A stretch of DNA of 64,000 nucleotides from Zeimonas sp032027205. Lineage in GTDB: Bacteria > Pseudomonadota > Gammaproteobacteria > Burkholderiales > Burkholderiaceae_E. Shown here piece after piece: positions 1-8,293 of the stretch (its first letter is position 1; every line of letters starts with the position of its first letter). Made by a program: the position numbers and the translations under genes. The notes below the pieces were generated by a model, which saw only the letters and a program-made list of their open reading frames with translations, was not told where the DNA came from and searched no databases. The DNA is taken from positions 930,001-994,000 of the forward strand of contig JAVSMN010000001.1 of the NCBI GenBank assembly GCA_032027205.1. The letters are read 5' to 3'.

Positions 1-528
1 GCGCGGGCTTCTCGGTCACGGGGAGCAAGGACTTGCCGCTGCGCCGATCGAGCACGTAGACATCACCCTGCTTGGTCGGCTGCACCAACGCGGGAACCGT
101 CTTGCCGCCGATGTTCAGGTCGACCAGGCTGGGCTGCGCCGGGACGTCGTAGTCTCGTGCGTCGACACGTTGTCGAGCACCGTGCCCCCGACCACGATCA
201 ATCCGCGCGAGACGGCCACCGGCGAGGTCGAGTAATAGCCGCCAGGATTCACGTTCGGCATGTTCGCCCACAGGTCGATCTGTCCGCTGCCGTCGCCGAA
301 GTACTCGCAGACGGAACCGGTGGCGGGGTCAAGCGCGATGATCCTGCCGTCGGCCGTCGGCATGAAGAGCTTCGCGCCGCAGCGTTCAACCGTAGGGCCG
401 TCGGCGGCAGCAATCGGCAGATCGGCCTTCGATGAGCGGCGAACCGCCTGGCTGCCGCGCGCGATGACATCGGTCCGGGCCGTGCCGTCATCGTAGGAAA
501 GGCCGCGGCAGGTCAGGTGCTGCAGCGC
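1..528 (-). pseudogene. gcd: PQQ glucose dehydrogenase fragment, internally deleted
   Basis: Read on the minus strand this encodes an internal piece of a membrane-bound, PQQ-dependent glucose dehydrogenase, which oxidises glucose in the periplasm and passes electrons to ubiquinone. Recognisable blocks are ALQHLTCRGLSYDDG, GRIIALDPATGSVCEYFG, GGYYSTSP and VVGGTVLDNVST. Near 150-160 that frame turns to nonsense and family sequence resumes one frame over with DYDVPAQPSLVDLN and VYVLDRRSGKSLLP. In the family about a hundred residues separate these blocks, so an internal deletion removed them and shifted the frame. The N-terminal membrane anchor is absent upstream of 528, and the 3' end runs off the window. 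It cannot make a working enzyme. Confidence 0.8.
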
Positions 529-615
529 GAGCGCATCTCGAATCCGCTCGGATCGCTTGACACTCGCTCGCGCCGGGCATAGCTTCGACGCCCCAGGTCC
601 GAGCGGATTTACGCC

Positions 616-3600
616 TTGGGCGCCCCGGCACCGGTTGCCCGCCTCGCGAAGCTCGCGGTTCCCGAACCGAGCCGCGCGGTGGCCCGTCCGCGACTGTTCG
701 AACGCCTCGACGACGCCCGTCGCCGAGGCAACGTCGTCTGGGTGGCAGCGCCGGCCGGTTCGGGCAAGACGACGCTGCTGGCGAGCTATCTGCGCGCGCG
801 CCGCGTCCACGCCGCCTGGTATCGCGCAGACGCCACCGACGACGACGTCGCGTCGTTCTTCCTGCATCTCGGGCAGATCGTCACCGACTCCGCGGCGCTG
901 CCCGGCTTCAGCGCCGAATTCCTGGCCGGCCTAGGTGCGTTCGCCCGCCACTGGTCGCGCCGCTTCTTCGCGCTCGCGCCGAAGCTGCAGGCACTGGTGC
1001 TCGACGACCTTCACGAAATCGCCGCCGACTCGCCGGTGCACGTCGCGCTGCGCGAGATGATCGCCGAGACCCCACGCGGCGTCGTGCTCATCGTCGCGAG
1101 CCGGCGCGAGCCGCCGCCGTTGCTCACCCGGCTGCGCACGCTCGACACCTTCACGATGCTCGATCGCGACGCGCTGCGCCTGACCGAGGACGAGGCAGTC
1201 GCGGTCGGCCGCGAGCGGCTCGCCGACGAAGCGCCGGACGACACGATGCTGCGCGAGCTGCATCGGCGCACGCACGGGTGGCTCGCCGGACTCGTACTGA
1301 TGCTCGAAAGCCGGGCGGTGCCGCTCGGCGACGCCGATGCGTCCGGCGATCCGCTGGTCTTCGACTACTTCGCCGGCGAACTGCTGTCGCATTGCGACGC
1401 GCGGCTGCAGCGCTTCCTCCTCCTCGCGGCGCTGCTGCCCCAGTTGACGCCGCAGGCCGCTGCGTCGATCACCGGGATGGACGATGCAACGCAGGTGCTG
1501 GCCGACCTGGACCGACGCAACTTCTTCGTGATGCGACACCGCACGCCCGGCGGCGCCGGTTCGTACGGATTCCATCCGCTGTTTCGCCAGTTCCTGCTTC
1601 ACGAGGGGTGCAGGCGGCTTTCCCGCAACGAGCTGCGCACGGCCAAGCGCAAGGCCGCGTCACTGCTGGCCGACGACGGCGACGTGGCCGGCAGCATCGC
1701 GCTGCTGCGCCAGACGGACGACTGGTCGCAGGTCGTCTCGATGGTGCTGCGACACGCGCCCGAACTCGTGCGCCGCGGCCGCTTCCGGACGCTGGCCGAC
1801 TGGATCGAGGAGGTCCCGCCCGCGCATCGCGCGGACATGCCCTGGCTCGACTACTTCCTCGGCACCTGCCGCCTTCCCTTCGACCCGATGCAGGCGCGCG
1901 AAATCCTCGCGCGCGCATATCGAGGCATGAGCGACAGGGGGAATGCCGTCGGCGCCTACGTCGCGTGGGCAGGCATCGTCGACACCTTCATCTACGCGTG
2001 GAACGACTTCTCGCCGGCCGATCCGTGGATCGAGGAGTTCGACGCGCTGCGCGCGCGGCACCCGGAGTTTCCTTCGCTGGACACCGAGGTGCGGGCGATC
2101 GCGTCGATCTTCGCAATCCTGATGTACCGGCGCCCGCACGACCCGGAGTTGCCGCGATGGGCGGCGCGCGTGGAGGCGCTGCTGTCGCAGGACATCGATC
2201 CGACGCTGCGCATGCTCGCGGCCAATCACCTGGTGCTCTACTACCACTGGTGGATCGGTCGCGTCGATGCCGGCAACGAAGTCATCGCCCGCATGCAGCC
2301 TTTCGCGACCACGCAGGCAGTGGGCCCCTTCGTCCGCACCGTCTGGGACGGGATCGCGGCGATCGCGGCGTGGATGAGCGCGGACCACGACGCGGCTGCG
2401 GCGGCCGTCTCGCGCGGCCTCGCGCTCGCCGAGGAAACCGGCACGCACCTGTGGGAGTTCATGCTGCTCGGCCAGGGCGCGTTCACCGCGCTGAGCGACA
2501 ACGACCCCGACTCGGCGCGCGCCTTCCTGCGCCGGATGCAGTCGGTCCACGCCGGAGAACGCCGCCTCGAAGGCGTTCAGTACCACTTCGCCAGCTTCCA
2601 GGAAGCCGTACAGCGCGGCGACACGAATGCGATGCGCGAGCACGCGCAGGCAGGCCTGGCGTGCGCGATCGCCACCGGCGTTTCCTGGGGCGAGGCCTAC
2701 ACGCGGCCGGCGCTTGCCCAGTCGCTCTTCGAAGACGGCGACGAGGCGGGCGCGCGCGACGAGCTGGGCCGCGCGCTGCGCGTTGCCGAGGCAATCGGCT
2801 GCGCCAACAGCGTCTACTACGTTCGCGAGCTCGAGGCGCAGTTCGCCGAGGCGCGCGGCGAACGCGAAGCGAGGCTCGAGGCGGTACGCGCGCTGTTCGC
2901 GATCATGCGCGAACGCGGCTTCGTCAATTCGGCCTGGTGGCGCAACGACGTGATGTCCGGGTTGTGCGCGCTCGCCCTCGAGCACGACGTCGAGCCCGAA
3001 TTCGTGCGACGGCTGATCCGCCTGCGCAGGCTGACGCCGCCCGACGACGCCGCGGCGCGCCTGCAGCAATGGCCGTGGGACGTTCGCGTGCACACGCTCG
3101 GACACTGGATCATCGAGATCGACGGCGAGCCGCTGCGCTTTGCCGGCAAGGTGCAGAAGCGCCCGCTCGAGCTGCTGAAGGCGTTGATCGCGCTCGGCGG
3201 ACGCGCGGTGCACGAAGCGCAACTCGCCGAAGCGCTGTGGCCCGACGCGGAAGGAGACGACGCGCACAACGCCTTCGTCACCACCTTGCAGCGCCTGCGC
3301 AAGCTGCTCGGCAAGCGCGACGTGCTTCTGCTGCAGGAAAGTCGGCTGAGCCTGAATCCGCGCGCCTGCTGGATCGACACGTGGGCCTTCGAATCGATCG
3401 ACGTGCAGGGCGGCGATGCCGACGACCTGCGACGCGCGACATTGCTCTATCGCGGCGCTTTCCTCGCCAGCGAGGAGGCGACGTGGGCGATCGCGCCGCG
3501 CGAGCGGCTGCGCGCGCGCTTCGTGCGCGCCGCCGGCGAGCTCGCCGGGCGGCACGCGGCGCAGCAGCGCTGCGACGACGCGATCGCCTGCCTGGAAAGC

Positions 3601-3804
3601 GCGCTGCAGATCGACGATGCCGTGGAGTCGTTCTACCAGCAGCTGATGTCGCTTCACGCGAGCGCGGGGCGAAGCGCCGACGTGCAGCGCGCCTATCGGC
3701 GCTGCCGCGACGTCCTCGCCGCCACGCTTCAACTGCGTCCGTCGCCGTCGACCGACGCGCTGCTCAGCAAGCTCGCGAGCGACGCAGGAGGCCTTCCGAC
3801 GTAG
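616..3804 (+). CDS. STAND-type ATPase regulator with C-terminal BTAD domain
   Basis: A 1062-residue cytoplasmic transcription regulator of the MalT/AfsR-like STAND class. Residues 44-52 form a Walker A motif (APAGSGKTT), and LVLDDLHE near residue 130 is the Walker B region. The middle of the protein is a long helical-repeat (TPR-like) section. From about residue 830 an OmpR-like winged helix (KRPLELLKALIALGG, LAEALWPDAEGD) is followed by a bacterial transcriptional activator domain to the end. Such proteins switch on transcription when a ligand drives ATP-dependent oligomerisation. The start is uncertain: the longest frame begins with TTG at 616 without a convincing ribosome site, and a GTG near residue 22 is an alternative. 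The 3' end overlaps the convergent DUF2269 gene by 76 bp. The target and ligand cannot be told from sequence. Confidence 0.8.
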   Translation: MGAPAPVARLAKLAVPEPSRAVARPRLFERLDDARRRGNVVWVAAPAGSGKTTLLASYLRARRVHAAWYRADATDDDVASFFLHLGQIVTDSAALPGFSAEFLAGLGAFARHWSRRFFALAPKLQALVLDDLHEIAADSPVHVALREMIAETPRGVVLIVASRREPPPLLTRLRTLDTFTMLDRDALRLTEDEAVAVGRERLADEAPDDTMLRELHRRTHGWLAGLVLMLESRAVPLGDADASGDPLVFDYFAGELLSHCDARLQRFLLLAALLPQLTPQAAASITGMDDATQVLADLDRRNFFVMRHRTPGGAGSYGFHPLFRQFLLHEGCRRLSRNELRTAKRKAASLLADDGDVAGSIALLRQTDDWSQVVSMVLRHAPELVRRGRFRTLADWIEEVPPAHRADMPWLDYFLGTCRLPFDPMQAREILARAYRGMSDRGNAVGAYVAWAGIVDTFIYAWNDFSPADPWIEEFDALRARHPEFPSLDTEVRAIASIFAILMYRRPHDPELPRWAARVEALLSQDIDPTLRMLAANHLVLYYHWWIGRVDAGNEVIARMQPFATTQAVGPFVRTVWDGIAAIAAWMSADHDAAAAAVSRGLALAEETGTHLWEFMLLGQGAFTALSDNDPDSARAFLRRMQSVHAGERRLEGVQYHFASFQEAVQRGDTNAMREHAQAGLACAIATGVSWGEAYTRPALAQSLFEDGDEAGARDELGRALRVAEAIGCANSVYYVRELEAQFAEARGEREARLEAVRALFAIMRERGFVNSAWWRNDVMSGLCALALEHDVEPEFVRRLIRLRRLTPPDDAAARLQQWPWDVRVHTLGHWIIEIDGEPLRFAGKVQKRPLELLKALIALGGRAVHEAQLAEALWPDAEGDDAHNAFVTTLQRLRKLLGKRDVLLLQESRLSLNPRACWIDTWAFESIDVQGGDADDLRRATLLYRGAFLASEEATWAIAPRERLRARFVRAAGELAGRHAAQQRCDDAIACLESALQIDDAVESFYQQLMSLHASAGRSADVQRAYRRCRDVLAATLQLRPSPSTDALLSKLASDAGGLPT

Positions 3805-4343
3805 GATGTCAGCACCGCTGCGGCGAAGACGGCAAGGATCCCACCGCCCCAGAACATCGTCCACGACTGCGGGCGAAAGACGCCGAGCGCGAGCAGCAGC
3901 GCGCAGACGGTCGCCTCGAGGAAGCGGCCGAAGGCCGCTGCCGCGTCGTTTCGCACTCGGTCGAGCTCGGGGACGAAGCGCCCGCGGGCGCGCGCGTCCT
4001 CGACGAGGCGCGCCAGCCGGGTCAGGTGTGCTCGCTTCATCGTGGCGCCGCGCGCGCATTCGATCGCGAACAGCAGCACCATGCCGGCCAGCCAGGGCAC
4101 GTCGACGAAACGCCAACCGCCGTAATACGCGACGACCAGCCAGGCGCCGGAGACCAGCAGCAGGACCACGCCCGGCGCGAGGACGCGCTGCTCGAACAGC
4201 GCACCGACGCGAAGTGCGCCGTCGAGTTGCTCGAGCGTGCGCACCCGGCGGGCGCGCTCCGCCGCGAGCAGCGAGCCGGAAATGCCGGCGCCGAGCAGCA
4301 GCGCGCCAGCCAGGTGCGAGACGACAAGTGCGGCGTGCGTCAT
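3729..4343 (-). CDS. DUF2269-like integral membrane protein
   Basis: A 204-residue membrane protein with about four hydrophobic helices: residues 1-25 (ALVVSHLAGALLLGAGISGS), about 48-66 (VVLLLVSGAWLVVAYYGGW), about 72-92, and about 150-175. This hydropathy pattern and the early histidine resemble the DUF2269 predicted integral membrane family, whose function is unknown. The start ATG at 4343 overlaps the stop of the upstream secreted-protein gene in an ATGA junction, so the two are probably co-translated. Its 3' end runs 76 bp into the end of the convergent regulator gene. Family assignment is by pattern only. Confidence 0.65.
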   Translation of the reverse strand: MTHAALVVSHLAGALLLGAGISGSLLAAERARRVRTLEQLDGALRVGALFEQRVLAPGVVLLLVSGAWLVVAYYGGWRFVDVPWLAGMVLLFAIECARGATMKRAHLTRLARLVEDARARGRFVPELDRVRNDAAAAFGRFLEATVCALLLALGVFRPQSWTMFWGGGILAVFAAAVLTSYVGRPPASLASLLSSASVDGDGRS

Positions 4344-4648
4344 TGGTGCACCTCGCCCGCGGGCCGACCGGCGGCGATGGCGAGCCGCGACGGCGCCGGC
4401 GGACTCCACAGCGCCGCGTGGAATGGCGCATCGAGCGGATCGGCGACGATCGGAGCGGCGGCCGCCGGCGCCGTCGAGACACGGGCCGCAAAGAGGCGCT
4501 CGAACGCCGCGATCGGCGCCTCGGGCGCAGCGACCGAGCGCTCGGAAGCCTGGACTCCATCCGGACCGACGACCAGGGTTTCGGCGTGAGCCGGGGCGAA
4601 AGCGGCGACGGCCAACGAGACCAGGGCGGCGGCGAAGGAAGCTTTCAT
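4340..4648 (-). CDS. Small secreted protein, function unknown
   Basis: A 102-residue protein that starts with a clear Sec signal peptide (MKASFAAALVSLAVAAFA, cleavage probably after PAHA near residue 22). The mature part is Ala/Pro-rich with no recognised domain or cysteine. It is the first gene of a two-gene unit, and its stop overlaps the start of the DUF2269-like membrane gene by four bases. The pairing suggests that the two act together at the membrane. I do not recognise a family. Confidence 0.6.
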   Translation of the reverse strand: MKASFAAALVSLAVAAFAPAHAETLVVGPDGVQASERSVAAPEAPIAAFERLFAARVSTAPAAAAPIVADPLDAPFHAALWSPPAPSRLAIAAGRPAGEVHQ

Positions 4649-4830
4649 CGTGGTTCCTCTAGAACAGGTGGTTTGTCAGGTGGCCGTCGGCTTCGAGCTC
4701 CGGGCCACGGAACGCACGGTACGAAAGGCGAACTAACGGATCGATAACGGATCGCCGGAATCCGCGCGGCCGTCGCGCCCATCGCGCCCATGGCACGATG
4801 CGACGCACGACGAACTCGACGGAGACCGCA

Positions 4831-5121
4831 ATGTCCGCCTACCTGATCGGCCACGTGAACGTGCGCGACGCGCAACGCTGGGCGCAATACCGCAGCAGCG
4901 TCCCGGGAACGCTGGCCGGCTGGGGCGGAGCGCTGGTCTTTCGCGGACGGCTGGCGCAGACGCTGAGCGGCGAGCCGCAATACGCGGAGACGGTGGTGCT
5001 GCGCTTCCCCGACCTCGCATCGATCGACGGCTGGCATCGCTCGGCCGAGTACCAGGCGTTGATCCCGCTGCGGCAGGCGGCGGCGGACGTGCGGCTCGCC
5101 AGCTACGAATCGGACGATTGA
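4831..5121 (+). CDS. DUF1330 family protein
   Basis: A 96-residue dimeric alpha/beta-barrel-like (ferredoxin fold) protein of the DUF1330 family. Family traits are the opening MSAYLIGHVNVRDAQRWAQY, the central GGALVFRGR and the closing segment with FPDLASIDGWHRSAEYQAL. Family members are small cytoplasmic proteins of unknown biochemical role. The ATG at 4831 is preceded by GGAG with a six-base spacer, which favours it over an upstream in-frame ATG at 4798 that adds a non-conserved leader. It stands alone between divergent and convergent neighbours. Confidence 0.8.
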   Translation: MSAYLIGHVNVRDAQRWAQYRSSVPGTLAGWGGALVFRGRLAQTLSGEPQYAETVVLRFPDLASIDGWHRSAEYQALIPLRQAAADVRLASYESDD

Positions 5122-5151
5122 CGGCCGCAGCGCGGAAAGCAGGCGCCGCTT

Positions 5152-5931
5152 TCAGAGGGAGTCGAAGCTTCCCCCGCGGCCCCGGCCGGCCGCGAAGCGT
5201 GCGGCGCCGGCCGACGCTTCTTCGCGAATCACCGGAGCACCGCCGCGGCCCTCGGCCTTCAGCGCCTCGGCGAGGTTGGTGTCCCATTGACGGTGCACCG
5301 ACAGGCGGTCCGCGCGCAGGCAGCGCTGCGGGAATCGCGCGAGTTCGTGCGCGAGCCGCTCGGCGGCCTCGCGGGCGGCACCGGGCGCGACGAGCCGGTC
5401 GATCAGGCCGAAGGACAGCGCTTCTTCCGCGGACACCGGCCGGCCGGTGAGAATCATGTCGAGCGCGCGGCCCTGTCCGACGAGCCGCGGCAGCCGTACG
5501 GTGCCGCCGTCGACGAGCGGCACCCCCCAACGCCGGCAATAAACACCGAAGACGGCATCGGCGCCAGCCACGCGCAGATCGCACCAGATCGCCAGTTCGA
5601 GGCCGCCGGCCACCGCGTGCCCTTCGACCGCGGCGATCACCGGCTTGCCGAGCAGCATTCGCGTCGGACCGAGCGCGCCGTCGCCTTCCGGCTCGTAATG
5701 CATGCCGGTGGCCACCTGCTTCAGGTCGGCGCCGGCGCAGAAGTGGGGACCGTTGCCGGTGAGCACGGCGACGCTCGCGCCATCGTCGGCGTCGAAGGCA
5801 ACGAAGGCTTCACGCAGTGCGAGCGCGGTCTGCTCGTCGATCGCGTTGCGGCTGGCCGGCCGGTCGATCACGACCGTGACCACGGGGCCGTCGCGCTCGA
5901 CGAGTACGGTCGCCGCCCGGGTTTCGCTCAC
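5152..5931 (-). CDS. Crotonase / enoyl-CoA hydratase family protein
   Basis: A 259-residue crotonase-fold protein. The CoA-binding and oxyanion-hole blocks are clear (ASRNAIDEQTALAL; GPHFCAGADLKQ; AVEGHAVAGGLELAIWCDLR). The two catalytic glutamates of true enoyl-CoA hydratase are not at their usual places: the first position falls in FGVYCRRWGVPLVDGG and the second reads ALDMILTG. Other crotonase chemistry (isomerase, hydrolase or a specialised hydratase) is therefore possible. It is the last gene of the minus-strand block. Its ATG overlaps the stop of the GNAT gene (ATGA), so it is translationally coupled. The cluster context suggests beta-oxidation-like catabolism of a ring or branched acid. 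Confidence 0.85.
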   Translation of the reverse strand: MSETRAATVLVERDGPVVTVVIDRPASRNAIDEQTALALREAFVAFDADDGASVAVLTGNGPHFCAGADLKQVATGMHYEPEGDGALGPTRMLLGKPVIAAVEGHAVAGGLELAIWCDLRVAGADAVFGVYCRRWGVPLVDGGTVRLPRLVGQGRALDMILTGRPVSAEEALSFGLIDRLVAPGAAREAAERLAHELARFPQRCLRADRLSVHRQWDTNLAEALKAEGRGGAPVIREEASAGAARFAAGRGRGGSFDSL

Positions 5932-6833
5932 GGCTTCTTCGTCTCGGGCGTCACGATCGGGTTCGGGCTCGGGCCCGCTCCCGGCATCGTGGTCGTTCCC
6001 GAATGACTGCGGCTGCGTACCGGGGCGCCCGTTCCGCTCATCGCGACGCCGCTGACCGGCGCGACGGTCGGTTCGCTTTCCTCGTCACGACGCTCCTCGG
6101 CCAGGCGCTCCTCGCGCCCCTCCTGGCTTGCGTCGCGCTCGTTGTCGACACGATCTTTCCTGTCGCCGGTTGCCGGCCGGCCGGGCCGATTTCGCTGTTC
6201 GCCGCCACTCTTCGTTGCCTTCATGATCGCTCCGGAATCGTTCCACGACGGAAGCGCAATGCAGGTGCCCGAACGCGTCGGCCCTCGCCGGTGCAACGCC
6301 TTGCGCACGCGCAGGACGTCCGCTTCTCCCGAAATGCGCTCGATGTCGAAGTGAAGGTCGCGCGCCAGCGCGAGCATCGGCAGGTTCGAAGCGAGGACGT
6401 CGCCGACGATCGCATCGTAGCCGTCGCGCCGCGCGCGACGCACGAGCCGCGAGATCAACGCAGTGGCGAGCCCCTGGCGGCGCCACTCCTCGGCGACGGT
6501 GACGGCGAACTCACAGGTATTGGCGTCGCCCGCATTCGAGCGCAGGTATTGCGCGGCGCCGACGATGTCGATGCCGTGTGCCGCGGGAACGGTTGCCACC
6601 AGCACGAAGTCGATGCCGGGACGCGGATGCACGCCGCGTTCTACAGCGGCCGGGTCGAGGTGCTTCTTGTACTGCAGGAAGCGCGAGTAGCGGGACTGGT
6701 CCGACAGGCGCTCGAATGCATCGACGATCTCCGAAGCATCGGATTCCTCGATCTCGCGCACGGTGACTTCGCGGCCGTCGCGCAGCGCGAGGCGGCGCGG
6801 GCGGTATCGCGAACGGGCGCGTGGGGCAGCCAT
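5928..6833 (-). CDS. GNAT acetyltransferase with hydrophilic C-terminal extension
   Basis: A 301-residue protein. Residues 1-185 form a GNAT N-acetyltransferase domain: FERLSDQSRYSRFLQ, CEFAVTVAEEWRRQGLATAL (acetyl-CoA binding loop with the RRQGLA pyrophosphate signature) and ARRDGYDAIVG. It is close to the second GNAT gene at 34.7-35.3 kb. From residue 204 a 98-residue Arg/Glu/Ser-rich, probably disordered tail follows. That tail begins with an ATG at 6224 preceded by GGAG, so it may also be translated separately. The gene lies 16 bp after livF and overlaps the crotonase gene by four bases. The substrate is unknown; acetyl-CoA synthetase lysine acetylation is one option for such GNATs. Confidence 0.8.
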   Translation of the reverse strand: MAAPRARSRYRPRRLALRDGREVTVREIEESDASEIVDAFERLSDQSRYSRFLQYKKHLDPAAVERGVHPRPGIDFVLVATVPAAHGIDIVGAAQYLRSNAGDANTCEFAVTVAEEWRRQGLATALISRLVRRARRDGYDAIVGDVLASNLPMLALARDLHFDIERISGEADVLRVRKALHRRGPTRSGTCIALPSWNDSGAIMKATKSGGEQRNRPGRPATGDRKDRVDNERDASQEGREERLAEERRDEESEPTVAPVSGVAMSGTGAPVRSRSHSGTTTMPGAGPSPNPIVTPETKKP

Positions 6834-6849
6834 GCGTGTCGAGTTTGCG

Positions 6850-7551
6850 CTATACGCCCAGGTATCGCTCGGTCACGTCCGGCGAAGCCTGCAGTTCGGC
6901 CGGCGTTCCCTGCCATACGACGCGGCCCTTCTCCACCACGTGATGCCGGTCGACGAGCGCCGCCATTTCCTTGAGGTTCTTGTCGATGACCAGGATCGCC
7001 TGGCCCTCGGCCTTGAGCAATTGCAGGCAGGTCCAGATCTCCCGTCGCACGAGCGGCGCGAGGCCTTCGGTCGCTTCATCGAGGATCAGCAGGCGCGGGT
7101 TCGTCATCAGCGCGCGGGAGATCGCGAGCATCTGCTGCTCGCCGCCGGACAAGGTGCGCGCGGTCTGCGCACGCCGGTCCGACAGGCGCGGAAACAGCTC
7201 GAAGACCCGCGCCAGCGTCCACCCGCGGACGTCGGGCGCCGCAGGTCGCGCCGTGGCCAGCAGGTTCTCCTCGACACTGAGCGAACCGAAAACGCGTCGC
7301 CCTTCGGGAACGAGGCCAATGCCGAGACGCGCGATGCGGTGAGGCTGCATGCCGGCGAGACCGCGTCCGTCGAACTCGATGCTGCCGGCGCGCAGCGGCA
7401 GCATTCCCATGACGACGCGCACCGTCGTGCTCTTGCCCATGCCGTTGCGTCCGATCAACGACGCGACCTGGCGCTCTCCGACCTCGAAGCCGAGCGAGAA
7501 CAGCACCTGGCTCGAGTCGTAGCCTGCGTCCACCTCGTGCACGCGCAGCAT
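6850..7551 (-). CDS. livF: Branched-chain-type ABC importer ATPase (LivF)
   Basis: A 233-residue ABC ATPase of the LivF type, powering import through LivH/LivM from the cytoplasmic side. Walker A is GRNGMGKST, the signature is LSGGEQQML, and Walker B is LLILDEATEG. The C-terminus ERYLGV is typical of LivF. The start ATG at 7551 touches the livG stop, and the preceding frame is only antisense or noise. In the segment after Walker B it reads LVIDKNLKEM where most LivF proteins have a glutamine-led version. The neighbours (ligase, old yellow enzyme, crotonase) suggest an aromatic or cyclic acid rather than leucine as substrate. Confidence 0.9.
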   Translation of the reverse strand: MLRVHEVDAGYDSSQVLFSLGFEVGERQVASLIGRNGMGKSTTVRVVMGMLPLRAGSIEFDGRGLAGMQPHRIARLGIGLVPEGRRVFGSLSVEENLLATARPAAPDVRGWTLARVFELFPRLSDRRAQTARTLSGGEQQMLAISRALMTNPRLLILDEATEGLAPLVRREIWTCLQLLKAEGQAILVIDKNLKEMAALVDRHHVVEKGRVVWQGTPAELQASPDVTERYLGV

Positions 7552-8288
7552 CAGTCGCTTCCCAGGTAAGCGTTGCGAACTTCGGCGTTCGCACGGACCT
7601 CCTGCGGCGTCCCGGTGAAGATCGCCCGGCCATACACGAGGACCGTGATGCGGTCGGCCAGCGAGAAGACGATGTCCATGTCGTGCTCGACCAGCAGGAT
7701 CGTGTAGCGCCTCTTCAGCGTGGCGAGCAGCTGCGCCATCCGACGCGATTCCTCGGCGCTCATCCCGGCCATCGGCTCGTCGAGCAGCAGCGTCGGCGCT
7801 TCGCGTGCGAGCACCATCGCAAGCTCGAGCTGGCGCTTCTCGCCGTGTGCAAGTTCGCTGACGCGGACTCCGGCGCGATGACCCAGTCCGACGCGCGCGA
7901 GCGCCTCGCGCGCCGGCTCGCGCAGCCGGGGATCGCTGCGTGCGTCGCGCCACATGCCGAAACCACCGGGCAGGCGCGCCTGCACGGCCATCGCGACGTT
8001 GTCCTCGACGTCGAACTCCGTATAGAGCTGGCTGATCTGGAAAGAGCGGGCCAGGCCTGCCGACGCCCGCCGATGCGCCGGCATCCGCGTGATCGTCTGC
8101 TCGCCGAGGACGATCTCTCCGGAGTCGGGAAAGAGCTCGCCGCTGATCTGCGAGATTAGCGTCGTCTTGCCCGCGCCGTTGGGGCCGATCAGCGCGTGCA
8201 GCTCGCCCGCCTCCACGACGAGATCGACGTCGTGCGTCACGCGCAACGCGCCGAAGGACCGGGACAGCTTGTGCAGAGCGAGCCGCAT
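7551..8288 (-). CDS. livG: Branched-chain-type ABC importer ATPase (LivG)
   Basis: A 245-residue ABC ATPase of the LivG type. Walker A is GPNGAGKTT, Walker B is LLLDEPMAGM, and the H-loop lies in LLVEHDMDIVF. The signature region reads LAHGEKRQLE, the usual LivG variant. The protein ends in NAYLGSD like other LivG proteins. The ATG at 8288 lies five bases after the livM stop, and the livG stop overlaps the livF start by one base, so the subunits are made in step. It pairs with LivF as the two ATPase subunits of one importer. Confidence 0.9.
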   Translation of the reverse strand: MRLALHKLSRSFGALRVTHDVDLVVEAGELHALIGPNGAGKTTLISQISGELFPDSGEIVLGEQTITRMPAHRRASAGLARSFQISQLYTEFDVEDNVAMAVQARLPGGFGMWRDARSDPRLREPAREALARVGLGHRAGVRVSELAHGEKRQLELAMVLAREAPTLLLDEPMAGMSAEESRRMAQLLATLKRRYTILLVEHDMDIVFSLADRITVLVYGRAIFTGTPQEVRANAEVRNAYLGSD

Positions 8289-8293
8289 CTCGC

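Noticed and set aside
1278..4589. Very long alternative open frames (over 900 codons) on both strands across the regulator gene
   Set aside because: They are Arg/Ala/Pro-rich shadows caused by high GC; only the frame at 616-3804 has domains and motifs.
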